From Parapedobacter defluvii (GTDB lineage: Bacteria > Bacteroidota > Bacteroidia > Sphingobacteriales > Sphingobacteriaceae): a DNA stretch of 64,000 nucleotides. Where the stretch lies: NCBI RefSeq assembly GCF_014642075.1, contig NZ_BMIK01000006.1, positions 62,677 through 126,676 of the forward strand. Direction: 5' to 3'. The position numbers and the translations under genes were made by a program. Each line of letters starts with the position of its first letter. The first letter of the stretch is position 1. The notes under the pieces were generated by a model that saw nothing but the letters and a program-made list of their open reading frames with translations, was not told where the DNA came from and ran no database searches. Positions 46,893 through 55,694 of this stretch are shown one piece after another.

Positions 46893-49800
46893 ATGCTGGA
46901 AACTCAGGGAACCCATATTTTTATTTTTCGGGATACAGCCGTGGAGCAGCTTTCTGAGCCGATGATTGTGTCGGTCTCTGAACGTGGTTTTTGGGCGGAT
47001 TCCCAGGCCATCGCTTTGGTACAGCCTAGGGAGTTGGCGGTGGATGCGGGGACATTTACCTGCCGTCTTTCGGACGGGGGGGAGGCAACGGTCGGTGTAA
47101 TTCAGGAAGACGGTCAGGTAACCGTATCCAGCGATCTGGCCGGTCCGGACGAAGTCCTTACAGCACTAGAAGCCACGGTATTGATTGCGCTCGTTCGAAG
47201 GGAAGAACTAGGTGTTTTTTTTGTGTCTTCGCTCCGCCACCGCAGGTTGCGACAGGCGGCTGTCGCCTACGGACTGGAACATGAGCCCGATCTAGACCGT
47301 TACCTGGCTCCCGTGCTTACTGGTGGACGATTAACCATCCAACCCCGTTTGGCGGGGTTGCTGCCACTTACGTCGCCCAAGTTCCGCGAACTGGAGGAAC
47401 AGGCGGAGCGCAGGCATCCACAGCCGCCGGATGAGACATCCACAGAACGGACTATTTTGGTTGTCAGCCGCCATAAATATTACCGGAATCCGGTAGTAGA
47501 ACTTATAGACGCAGGGCGCACCCGTTCCGGAAGTTTAAAACCACCTTTTAATCGTGTTGAGCCACTTCAGCGGCTTACCATGGCCGTAGGAGTTGAGGAG
47601 GCCAAGTTCTATGCTGCAATTGCCCGGCTCCAGCAGGTAGAAAACGGGGACCGTATGGCTTCGGATTTGCTAGCGCTGCGTACCGTGATCAGAAACGGAG
47701 CAGACTATCCCCTGTACTACCACGATGAACAACTGGGTGAAAATTTTTCGTCTAAATCGCTTGTTCCGGTAAAGGCGGTGGCAATGCTTGGCACGGTTAG
47801 CCTTTCCGTGCGGGCAGCGGGTGCTTTTTATGCGATTACCGGTAACGTTGGACTGGACGGAAAATCTTATGCATTGCATGAACTACCGCTTAAGCTAGGA
47901 TGTTTTTTCCTACTGAAAGACACGTTGTATCTTGCAGACAGTACGCTGCTGCTATCCTTGGTAGCCCTGCTGCGCGAACAAGGGGGGAAATTGCTTATTC
48001 ATGCCAGCAAATACCGTGACTTCCAGCGGCAATTGCTCGACAAACTGTCGGAAAGCATCCGCGTGGAATACCCCGATGTCAAACCTGGCACGCCGGCGCA
48101 ACTGGCCGAGACAGGCTTCGCTGCATTGCCCGAGCGGTTAATTTACCTATCGGATTTCGGTCCGCATGTCATGCTTATCCCCGTTGTCCGTTATGGTGAG
48201 GCAGAGGTAGCAATCCGGACAGAAAAGCAATTGAAGGCAGTGGATGGAAAGGGGAATGAATTCAGGGTTGCACGGAATGCGGATTTCGAACAGGCATTTA
48301 TTGAAGGGCTTATTAAGCAGCATCCCTACTTTCCGGAACAGCTGGATAACCAACTCTACTATTTCTACCTTCATAAACGGTATTTTCTAGATGAAGCGTG
48401 GTTTTTGCCGGTGTTTGATACCTGGCGTGAAGCAGGCATCGAAGTATACGGGTTCAATGAGCTCAGTGGCAATAAATTGAATCCAAACAAAGTAACGGTT
48501 GATATCAAAGTCATCAGCGGATTAAATTGGTTCAACGCCACGCACGAGGTACGTTTTGGAAGGAAAAAAGCATCGTTGAAAAAAATTCAGGCAGCGCTGC
48601 GCAATAAGAGCAGGTATGTGGCGCTGGACGACGGAACAGTCGGTATTCTGCCCCAAGAATGGCTGGAAAAGTTTGCACAGTATTTCCGTGCAGGCGAAGT
48701 GGTGGACGATGTGACCATCCGTTTTGCGAAAGCCAATTTTGAAACGGTAGGGGTCCTCTATGACGCGGCGATGTTGGACGAAACGGCTGCCACTGAAATC
48801 CGGGAATTCCGTGAGCGGCTGGCCAATTTCGAGTCTATCCCCGACGTGGATGCACCCCGCGGCCTCCGGGTTAAGCTTCGTCGCTATCAGCAGGAAGGAT
48901 TGAACTGGCTATGCTTCCTGGATGAATTCAAGTTCGGCGGGATACTGGCGGATGAAATGGGCTTGGGAAAAACGGTGCAGGTCATCGCCTTTATGCTGTC
49001 GCAACGGGAGGCTGGCCGGAAAGGCACAGACCTCGTGGTGGTGCCCGCCACGCTGATCTTTAATTGGCAACGGGAGTTGGCTGCATTGGCTCCGTCGTTG
49101 ACGGTATTAACGTTGTATGGTTCCAGTCGTGCCAAATCACTTGAAACCGTCGGACAATACGATGTGGTACTGACTTCCTACACCACCTTGTTGGCTGATA
49201 TCCGCTTTCTGAAGGGGATTGTTTTCAACTACATATACCTCGATGAATCCCAGTACATTAAAAATCCCGATTCACAGCGGTATAAGGCAGTTCGACTTCT
49301 GCAGTCCGGCAATCGGATTGCCATCAGCGGTACGCCCTTTGAAAACAGTTCATTCGACCTGTATGGGCAGTTATCATTTGCCTGTCCCGGTTTGCTGGGC
49401 GACAAGCGGTATTTCAGGGATGTGTATGGAAGACCCATTGATCTGTTCAAAAATAAAAAACGCCGGATGGAACTGCAACGTAAAATCCGGCCCTTTATCC
49501 TGCGGCGTACCAAGCAGGAGGTTGCGACGGACCTGCCCGAAAAGGTTGCTACCGTACTGTACAGTGAAATGGGAGTGGAACAGCGAAAGATATACGATGC
49601 CTATGAAAAGGAATTCCGTGATTTCCTTTCAGCCCTGTCCGGTGAGGACGTGGATAACAGTCCGATGCACGTGCTCCGCGGATTGACTCGGCTGCGACAG
49701 CTCTGCAATTCACCTGCATTGTTGCCCGATGGGATGCTGAATACTGCCGTATCGGCTAAAATTGAATTGCTCAAAGAGCAGATTCAGGATAAAGCCCCTT

Positions 49801-50252
49801 ATCATAAAATCGTAGTTTTCTCACAGTTTGTGTCGATGCTTCACCTCATCGCAGACATGTTGGATGATATTGGCATCCGATACGTCAGCCTTACGGGCGG
49901 TACGCGTAATCGCGAACAGGTTGTCAACGCATTTCAAGAAGACCCTGCCATCCGGATTTTCCTGATCAGCCTGAAAGCAGGTGGCACCGGCTTAAACCTG
50001 ACGGCTGCGGAAGTGGTATATTTAGTAGATCCTTGGTGGAATCCTGCGGTGGAAAACCAGGCGATTGACCGTGTACACCGCATCGGCCAGGAAAAGAAAG
50101 TAGTGGCTTACCGGTTAGTGACCCCGGGTACTGTGGAAGAGAAAGTGTTGCAACTACAGGCCACCAAGCTTGCATTGGCAGATGGATTGGTGGACAGCGA
50201 TAGCTCATTTTTCCGGACATTGGACAAGGAAAAGTTGTTGGGGTTGTTGTAG
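46893..50252 (+). CDS. SNF2-family DEAD/DEAH helicase-like ATPase
   Basis: 1119 residues from the ATG at 46893, chosen because a -7 box ends 3 nt before it and a longer reading would run into hrpB. The C-terminal 450 residues are a Swi2/Snf2 motor: Walker A in DEMGLGKT (687-694), motif II DESQ (784-787), motif III SGTPFENS, and LVDPWWNPAVENQAIDRVHRIGQ as motifs V-VI. The roughly 680 residues before the motor contain no domain I recognise, though they are of the type seen in bacterial RapA-like or SWIM-less SNF2 proteins. They probably bind nucleic acid or RNA polymerase. The motor translocates on double-stranded DNA by family analogy. Confidence 0.9.
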   Translation: MLETQGTHIFIFRDTAVEQLSEPMIVSVSERGFWADSQAIALVQPRELAVDAGTFTCRLSDGGEATVGVIQEDGQVTVSSDLAGPDEVLTALEATVLIALVRREELGVFFVSSLRHRRLRQAAVAYGLEHEPDLDRYLAPVLTGGRLTIQPRLAGLLPLTSPKFRELEEQAERRHPQPPDETSTERTILVVSRHKYYRNPVVELIDAGRTRSGSLKPPFNRVEPLQRLTMAVGVEEAKFYAAIARLQQVENGDRMASDLLALRTVIRNGADYPLYYHDEQLGENFSSKSLVPVKAVAMLGTVSLSVRAAGAFYAITGNVGLDGKSYALHELPLKLGCFFLLKDTLYLADSTLLLSLVALLREQGGKLLIHASKYRDFQRQLLDKLSESIRVEYPDVKPGTPAQLAETGFAALPERLIYLSDFGPHVMLIPVVRYGEAEVAIRTEKQLKAVDGKGNEFRVARNADFEQAFIEGLIKQHPYFPEQLDNQLYYFYLHKRYFLDEAWFLPVFDTWREAGIEVYGFNELSGNKLNPNKVTVDIKVISGLNWFNATHEVRFGRKKASLKKIQAALRNKSRYVALDDGTVGILPQEWLEKFAQYFRAGEVVDDVTIRFAKANFETVGVLYDAAMLDETAATEIREFRERLANFESIPDVDAPRGLRVKLRRYQQEGLNWLCFLDEFKFGGILADEMGLGKTVQVIAFMLSQREAGRKGTDLVVVPATLIFNWQRELAALAPSLTVLTLYGSSRAKSLETVGQYDVVLTSYTTLLADIRFLKGIVFNYIYLDESQYIKNPDSQRYKAVRLLQSGNRIAISGTPFENSSFDLYGQLSFACPGLLGDKRYFRDVYGRPIDLFKNKKRRMELQRKIRPFILRRTKQEVATDLPEKVATVLYSEMGVEQRKIYDAYEKEFRDFLSALSGEDVDNSPMHVLRGLTRLRQLCNSPALLPDGMLNTAVSAKIELLKEQIQDKAPYHKIVVFSQFVSMLHLIADMLDDIGIRYVSLTGGTRNREQVVNAFQEDPAIRIFLISLKAGGTGLNLTAAEVVYLVDPWWNPAVENQAIDRVHRIGQEKKVVAYRLVTPGTVEEKVLQLQATKLALADGLVDSDSSFFRTLDKEKLLGLL

Positions 50253-50288
50253 TTTACCCCGTAACGGATGGGGACCATTTGTGGGTAT

Positions 50289-50322
50289 GTTTTTGAAAAA
50301 CGACAAATTATCCTTATCTTTG
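50289..50322 (+). promoter_or_regulatory. Promoter and palindrome of the toxin-antitoxin pair
   Basis: TTTTG (50291-50295), a 19-nt spacer and TATCTTTG (50315-50322) form a full Bacteroidota-type promoter ending 6 nt before the antitoxin ATG. A perfect 13-bp palindrome GTTTTTGAAAAAC (50289-50301) overlaps the -33 element and could be the autoregulatory operator. Confidence 0.65.
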
Positions 50323-50328
50323 GAAAAA

Positions 50329-50796
50329 ATGTCGCATATGGCTGCAAGTAAGAAAGAGACGAAGGTTTATTGGGATGTGGTATCGCTCTTGGGAGGAAAA
50401 GAAGTGCTCGGCATGGGTGTCAAAACAGAGTTTGATTTGATTACCCTAAGTAATGAGGGATTGAAACGAGCATCGCTCGACGCGCTGATTTCCTTTTTGG
50501 GAATGCCCAAGAAACAGTTTGTAGAAAGCATCCTTGATATGTCGGTGAAAACCATCGAACGCAAGCGTAGCGAAGACCGCTTGGATCGCCATACCTCCTC
50601 GCATATCATCGAGATTGCCAAAGTGGTTGAACATGCCGTGATGGTTTTTGAGGATGAAGATAAGGTGCGCGATTGGCTGGCTACGCCCAATCGGTCAATG
50701 AACGGGATGCGTCCGCTAGCGCTTTTTCACATGCCCACGGGGCTGGCCTTGGTCAATACCGTATTGGGACGCATTGAAGAGGGGGTGTATTCCTGA
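50329..50796 (+). CDS. Xre/MbcA/ParS-type antitoxin (DUF2384)
   Basis: 155 residues from the ATG at 50329, which lies 6 nt after the -7 box; a second ATG three codons later is possible. An N-terminal Xre-like helical DNA-binding region (about 30-80, SLDALISFLGMPKKQFVESILDMSVKTIERKR) is followed by the DUF2384 toxin-binding domain with KVVEHAVMVFEDEDKVRDWLATPN and the C-terminal PLALFHMPTGLALVNTVLGRIEEGVYS. The antitoxin normally blocks the RES active-site cleft and represses its own promoter. Stop and toxin start share one base (TGATG). Confidence 0.93.
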   Translation: MSHMAASKKETKVYWDVVSLLGGKEVLGMGVKTEFDLITLSNEGLKRASLDALISFLGMPKKQFVESILDMSVKTIERKRSEDRLDRHTSSHIIEIAKVVEHAVMVFEDEDKVRDWLATPNRSMNGMRPLALFHMPTGLALVNTVLGRIEEGVYS

Positions 50797-51272
50797 TGCT
50801 GCTCTACCGGATCGCTAAATCGAGGCAGCGAACCACTGATCTTTCAGGCATGGGTGCATATACATTTGGGGGGCGCTGGAATAATCCGGGCACCTATATG
50901 CTTTATACCAGCGAGAACAGCTCGTTGGCTTACCTGGAAAACCTCGTGCATTTCGACCCGGACATCATTCCACCCAAGCTGTTTATCATAAGCATTGAGG
51001 TGGGGGGCAAGCCCGAGTTAATCCATACACTGCCCGATTCTGCGTATCCGAAACAATGGACAAAGCTGGGCCACCTGGAAAACAAACGGATGGGCGACCG
51101 GTGGATGCGGGAAGCCAATTACTTGGGTGTCCGGGTGCGGTCGGCAGTCAATCCTAAAGAATACAATTGTTTATTGAATCCGTTATTCCCAGGCTATCAC
51201 GATTTGATCACCGTAGCATCCGTGGAACAGCTGCCCGTTGATAGCCGACTTATCCGCATTAAGATGGGGTAG
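50796..51272 (+). CDS. RES-domain toxin (NAD+ phosphorylase/hydrolase family)
   Basis: 158 residues, the whole protein being a RES domain. Named catalytic residues are visible: Arg27 in GGRWN, Tyr37, Glu48 in AYLENLVH, Ser116 in VRSAVNP, and Asn128. RES toxins deplete NAD+ by phosphorolysis or hydrolysis, halting growth. The gene is translationally coupled to the DUF2384 antitoxin upstream, which is the standard gene order, and its 3' end overlaps the convergent MFS gene by 14 bp. All active-site positions look intact, so the pair is probably functional. Confidence 0.93.
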   Translation: MLLYRIAKSRQRTTDLSGMGAYTFGGRWNNPGTYMLYTSENSSLAYLENLVHFDPDIIPPKLFIISIEVGGKPELIHTLPDSAYPKQWTKLGHLENKRMGDRWMREANYLGVRVRSAVNPKEYNCLLNPLFPGYHDLITVASVEQLPVDSRLIRIKMG

Positions 51273-52506
51273 AAGCCTGGTTGGTTTCGATCCGTTTGTT
51301 CCGGAATATCAGGAGGAAAAGCAGGGCTAGTGCCAACGCATAACCAGCGAATGTAAACCAGATATTGGGCCAATCCCGAACACCGCCGGAGCTTGTAAAG
51401 TGGTCGACCACCCACCCGCTACCGTAGCCGCCGATAATGGCTCCGAAGCCATTGGTCATAATCATGAAGAGCCCCTGTGCACTGGAGCGAATTTTCGGCG
51501 CCGCAACTTTTTCGACATACAGTGAGCCGGAAATGTTGAAGAAATCGAAAGCCATGCCGTAAATGATCATGGATAAGACCAACAGGTACAGCCGGTTATC
51601 GGGGTTTCCCAAACCGAACAGGCCAAAGCGGAATACCCAGGCAAAGATGCTAAACAGAATCACGTTGCGGATGCCGAAGCGTGTAAGGAAAAACGGAATC
51701 AGCAAAATAAAAAAGGTTTCGGAAATCTGGGAAATGGAGAGCAGTAGGTTGGGGTGCTGCACACCGAATGAATCCGGATAGGTAGATTTAAAATCGTCCA
51801 GAAACGGGCCACCGAAAGCGTTGGTAATCTGCAACGCGGCTCCCAACAACAACGAAAAGACAAAAAACAACGCCGTGTTTTTCTTCCTAAACAGGATAAA
51901 GGCATCCAATCCGAGTGACGAAGCGAGCTTTTTTTTTCGGGTTTCATCCAGAAACGGAGGGGAGGGAGGTACAGTAAATGCATAGCAACCCAGAAATAAC
52001 CCTGCGCCGGCGGCGAGGTAAAGTTGATTCGTACTCTTTGTCCACCCCAACAGATCGACGGCCCACATGGCCACGATAAAGCCTACCGTGCCCCACACCC
52101 GGATGGGCGGGAAAGACCGGATCACGTCAAATTCTCTTCTCGTCAATACATTGTAACATACCGAATTGGAAAGTGCCAGGGTGGGCATGTAAAACAGTGA
52201 ATTGATAAGCATCAAGCTGTAAAACGTCTGGAAGTCAGTAACGCGCGTTGCCGCAATCAATGCGCCCGCTGCAATAAAATGCGCAACGGCAAATACACGT
52301 TCTGCATTGATCCAGCGGTCGGCCACAATACCGAGCAACCCGGGCATAAACACCGCTGCAATGCCCATGGTTGAATAGACAGAGCCGATCTGCAGACCGG
52401 AAAAACCGAGTTGACTCCCCATATAACCACCAAGAGAAATCAACCACGAACCCCAGACGAAAAACTGAAAGAAGTTCATCACCGTGAGTCGGGTTCGGAT
52501 CGACAT
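51259..52506 (-). CDS. MFS permease, nucleoside:H+ symporter (NupG-like) family
   Basis: 415 residues with twelve predicted membrane segments. MNFFQFFVWGSWLISLGGYM at the start and the SFPPIRVWGTVGFIVAMWAVD segment resemble the NupG/XapB nucleoside-proton symporters. Bacteroidota have many copies of this group used for sugar or nucleoside uptake; the substrate is not decided. It lies 15 bp after the DUF151 gene on the same strand, so the two may be cotranscribed. The central loop (DETRKKKLASSLGLDAFIL) is cytoplasmic. Confidence 0.88.
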   Translation of the reverse strand: MSIRTRLTVMNFFQFFVWGSWLISLGGYMGSQLGFSGLQIGSVYSTMGIAAVFMPGLLGIVADRWINAERVFAVAHFIAAGALIAATRVTDFQTFYSLMLINSLFYMPTLALSNSVCYNVLTRREFDVIRSFPPIRVWGTVGFIVAMWAVDLLGWTKSTNQLYLAAGAGLFLGCYAFTVPPSPPFLDETRKKKLASSLGLDAFILFRKKNTALFFVFSLLLGAALQITNAFGGPFLDDFKSTYPDSFGVQHPNLLLSISQISETFFILLIPFFLTRFGIRNVILFSIFAWVFRFGLFGLGNPDNRLYLLVLSMIIYGMAFDFFNISGSLYVEKVAAPKIRSSAQGLFMIMTNGFGAIIGGYGSGWVVDHFTSSGGVRDWPNIWFTFAGYALALALLFLLIFRNKRIETNQASTPS

Positions 52507-52521
52507 AGTTACCGATTTTAG

Positions 52522-53130
52522 TTACGACGATTTTCTTCGTGTGATTTCATCCCGTATTCGGGCAGCTTTTTCATACTGCTCATCCGCCAGTGCCTTGGAG
52601 AGGGTTTCCTGCAACTGGTCGTCGGTCATCGATGCAAATGAAGAAGCATCTTTGGAAGTCATCGCTTCCGGGTCGCCGGCTCCTGACGATTCAATGTTCT
52701 CAAGAAACACGAAATCATTCCCTTCGATGACGATACCGGCAGAAGCCAAAATGAATTCATAGGTATACACCGGTGCCTTAAACCGTACGGCTAGTGCAAT
52801 GGCATCCGATGTCCGGGCATCGATTTCGGTTTGCTTGTGCCCGTCGTTAAAGATGATCTTTGCGTAGAAGATACCATCGACAAGGTTGTAAATGATTACT
52901 TCATCGATTCGTATGTGGTAGGTTTCTGCAAAGGTTTTGAACAGATCGTGGGTTAAGGGCCTGCTTGGGGTCATCTTCTCAATTTCGATGGCGATAGCCT
53001 GTGCTTCGAAACCGCCGATAATGATGGGTAAGCGCCGGCGGCCCGACACTTCGCCCAACACCAATGCATAAGCGCCGGACTGGGTCTGGCTATAGGACAA
53101 ACCGACAATATCTAACTTAATCTTCTTCAT
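52522..53130 (-). CDS. Bifunctional nuclease family protein (DUF151) with UVR motif
   Basis: 202 residues. The DUF151 domain (about 1-135) shows RRRLPIIIGGFEAQAIAIE and DARTSDAIALAVRFKAPVY, the two most conserved blocks. A UVR (UvrB/UvrC) helical motif ends the protein (about 167-200, EQYEKAARIRDEI). Family members are described as having DNase and RNase activity and occur across bacteria and plants. The role here is unknown. It is followed 15 bp later by the MFS permease. Confidence 0.9.
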   Translation of the reverse strand: MKKIKLDIVGLSYSQTQSGAYALVLGEVSGRRRLPIIIGGFEAQAIAIEIEKMTPSRPLTHDLFKTFAETYHIRIDEVIIYNLVDGIFYAKIIFNDGHKQTEIDARTSDAIALAVRFKAPVYTYEFILASAGIVIEGNDFVFLENIESSGAGDPEAMTSKDASSFASMTDDQLQETLSKALADEQYEKAARIRDEITRRKSS

Positions 53131-53211
53131 ACATCATTCCCCTACGGGACACACAAAGATGCGAATAGTTATTGAAAATACCGTTACCTTACCTGTTTTT
53201 ATCGTATAAAG

Positions 53212-54183
53212 TTAGCCTTTGTAAGCCTTAATGGCTGCCGTAAGTTTGGGTACCACCTCAAAGGCATCGCCAACAATCCCATAATCAGCTACTTTAAAAA
53301 AGGGAGCCTCGGGATCTTTGTTAATGACCACAATGGTTTTTGAAGCGCTGACGCCGGCCAGGTGCTGAATAGCTCCCGAGATTCCGATTGCGATATATAG
53401 ATTCGGGCTTACGGTGATTCCCGTTTGGCCCACGTGTTCGGAATGTGGCCGCCATCCAGCGTCCGATACCGGTTTAGAACAAGCGGTAGCTGCACCCAGC
53501 GCATCTGCCAATTCTTCGATCATTCCCCAGTTTTCCGGTCCTTTGAGCCCACGTCCGGCGGAGACCACGATTTCAGCGTCCGGCAGCGTTACTTTGTCCG
53601 TGGTGCGGACAATGTCCTGAATAGCGGTTGCAAAATCGTTGTTTGGTATCGTTGGATGGAACGGTTCGATCTCTGCATTGCCCCCGGTTTCCCGTAGTTC
53701 AAAAGCGTTCGGGTTCAATGCAATTACCTTCTTCGCGGAGGTAAGTTCAGTAAGGGCAAATGCTTTACCGGAAAATGCGGTTTTCTTCACGGTGATTTTG
53801 TCGCCATCAATTTGCGGCAACTCAACGGCCCCGTCAGCCAATCCGGCTTGCAGCTTGGCTGCCACGCGTGGTGCCAGTCCTTTCCCGCTGAAGGAGTTGG
53901 AAATAACGATGAGATCTGCCCCTACGTAGTTGGCGGCCTCGGCAATCACCGATGCGTATGCCTGGTTGATGAATTGTTTTAATTGGTCATTGGACACATC
54001 CAGCACCCGGGAGGCACCGTAATTTCCCAATGAAGCCAATGCCGGCTGATCAACGTTACCGATGGATATAGCGGTAAGAGAGGTATTCAGGCTGTCTGCT
54101 AGGGCTTTTGCATAGGAAACCACTTCGTATACGGATTTCTTAAACGAGCCGTTGTTATTTTCGGTATATACTAAAACTGACAT
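53212..54183 (-). CDS. etfA: Electron transfer flavoprotein subunit alpha
   Basis: 323 residues. An N-terminal nucleotide-like domain is followed by the C-terminal FAD domain with VSAGRG (207-212), HVGQTG (250-255) and GISGAIQH (267-274), the FAD-contact motifs. It pairs with the beta subunit encoded 45 bp upstream to carry electrons from acyl-CoA and related dehydrogenases to the quinone pool. No bifurcating-type insertion is evident, so it is probably the housekeeping form. Confidence 0.96.
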   Translation of the reverse strand: MSVLVYTENNNGSFKKSVYEVVSYAKALADSLNTSLTAISIGNVDQPALASLGNYGASRVLDVSNDQLKQFINQAYASVIAEAANYVGADLIVISNSFSGKGLAPRVAAKLQAGLADGAVELPQIDGDKITVKKTAFSGKAFALTELTSAKKVIALNPNAFELRETGGNAEIEPFHPTIPNNDFATAIQDIVRTTDKVTLPDAEIVVSAGRGLKGPENWGMIEELADALGAATACSKPVSDAGWRPHSEHVGQTGITVSPNLYIAIGISGAIQHLAGVSASKTIVVINKDPEAPFFKVADYGIVGDAFEVVPKLTAAIKAYKG

Positions 54184-54228
54184 ATTCGGGGATAAGTAAA
54201 AAGTAAAAAAATAAAAATACTGGAGAAC

Positions 54229-54966
54229 CTAAATCACCTTTGCTTTGTTGTGCAACAGGTCTACTAATTTTTCTACTTCGCCAGCGTCCACCCATGTAAC
54301 GGCGCCCCGGGGTTCGGGAGTTTCATAGCGCACCACTTTGGACAACACAGGCACTTCAACCGGTTCGATGACATCGAGTGGTTTCGTACGTGCGCTCATA
54401 ATTCCCCGCATATTGGGAATACGGGGTTCGGCGACGCCCTCCGCCGTGCCCGCAACCAAGGGCAGTGGGACGGAAAGCACTTCCTTGCCACCTTCGATTT
54501 CACGTTCCACCGTAGCGGCATTGCCATCGATGTCAATTTTCTTGGCAGTGGATATGGAAGGAATACCCAGCAGTTCGCCCACAAAAGCCGCTACCTGGGC
54601 ACCGTTGTAATCAATGGATTCTCTTCCGGTAAGAATCAGATCGAATCCCTTGTCTTTTGCATAGTTTGCAATCTGATGGGCTACAAACCACGCATCACGC
54701 GGCACGGCATTTACACGCACAGCCTGATCGGCCCCCGTGGCTAGGGCTTTGCGGATCGTTGCTTCGGTACCGGTTTCTCCAATATTGATCACGGTGACCG
54801 TTCCATTGCCCCCTTCGGCCAGGCCAATGGCTTTTGACAAAGCTATTTCGTCATAGGGATTTACAATGAACTGGATTCCGGAAGTATTCAATGACGTGTG
54901 GTCGCTCGTGAACGTTATTTTGGAAGTCGTGTCGGGCACGTTGCTGATACAAACTAATATGTTCAT
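54229..54966 (-). CDS. etfB: Electron transfer flavoprotein subunit beta
   Basis: 245 residues, AMP-binding half of ETF. Recognisable blocks: CISNVPDTTSKI, NPYDEIALSKAIGL, LILTGRESIDYNGAQV and the subunit-contact region LPLVAGTAEGVAEPRIPNMRGIMSARTKPL, which includes the family signature around residues 165-195. It is the first gene of the etfBA pair. Upstream is a short gap with a divergent small TPR gene. Confidence 0.96.
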   Translation of the reverse strand: MNILVCISNVPDTTSKITFTSDHTSLNTSGIQFIVNPYDEIALSKAIGLAEGGNGTVTVINIGETGTEATIRKALATGADQAVRVNAVPRDAWFVAHQIANYAKDKGFDLILTGRESIDYNGAQVAAFVGELLGIPSISTAKKIDIDGNAATVEREIEGGKEVLSVPLPLVAGTAEGVAEPRIPNMRGIMSARTKPLDVIEPVEVPVLSKVVRYETPEPRGAVTWVDAGEVEKLVDLLHNKAKVI

Positions 54967-55086
54967 AAAAAATTGGTTTTATACAAACATCGGCAAACTT
55001 CTGTGGATATGCAAACCAAAAGGGGATTGTGTAGTTGCTTATTTAATGATAGATTTGCTTCTTATACGATAGTTTGACCGTTTGTT

Positions 55087-55419
55087 ATGACCGACCGTTT
55101 ACAGCAACTGACTGATTTTTTAGCTGAGAATCCGAATGACCCGTTTCTTACCTACGCACTTGCTACGGAACACCTCAAACTGGGGCATACCGAAGAGGCG
55201 TTGCGATACTATGAAGAATTAGTTGTTAAACATCCTGCATACGTGGGCACATATTATCACCTCGGTAAATTATACGAGGCGCTGAATAGGAGGGAAGATG
55301 CGATTGCCGTTTACGAAAAAGGCATGCATAGTGCGCGAACCAAACGCGATATGCATGCGTTATCCGAATTGCAGGCCGCTTACCGTACGGCTACCGGAAT
55401 GGATGATGAAGATGAATAA
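55087..55419 (+). CDS. Small tetratricopeptide-repeat protein
   Basis: 110 residues with about three TPR-like helical pairs (DPFLTYALATEHLKLGHTEEALRYYEELVVKHP, then TYYHLGKLYEALNRREDAIAVYEKG) and an acidic end. No signal peptide, so cytoplasmic. Probably a protein-interaction adaptor; the partner is unknown. It stands alone, divergent from etfB and directly abutting the stop codon of the convergent small gene. Confidence 0.85.
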   Translation: MTDRLQQLTDFLAENPNDPFLTYALATEHLKLGHTEEALRYYEELVVKHPAYVGTYYHLGKLYEALNRREDAIAVYEKGMHSARTKRDMHALSELQAAYRTATGMDDEDE

Positions 55420-55620
55420 TTAAACGGTGCCGGGATTGCTGACATCAGCAGGGGAATCATGTCTTCTTTTATACTTCCTGTCGGAGAAACTTTCCTTATC
55501 AATATCTGTTACTTCTTCAGCCTCTGCTATTATGTCATTTTCGTCCTTTCCCTTTTTTGGGATTGGTTTACGATACCGATCCTCTTTTAAAGGGCTCGTT
55601 GATTGATTTTTCCGTTCCAT
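55420..55620 (-). CDS. Small charged hypothetical protein
   Basis: 66 residues from the ATG at 55620. This start is preferred over an in-frame ATG 16 codons upstream because AAGGAG sits 7 nt before it, one of the few Shine-Dalgarno-like sequences in the window. The protein is very rich in Lys, Asp, Glu and Arg, with no hydrophobic core, and looks disordered. Its stop codon is adjacent to the stop of the convergent TPR gene. Function unknown; coding status is moderately supported. Confidence 0.5.
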   Translation of the reverse strand: MERKNQSTSPLKEDRYRKPIPKKGKDENDIIAEAEEVTDIDKESFSDRKYKRRHDSPADVSNPGTV

Positions 55621-55694
55621 CACTGTTCTCCTTTCTACTATTAGTAATTTCGCTGTAGAAGATAACAACCAACCTTTTTTATTGTTTGCCTATA

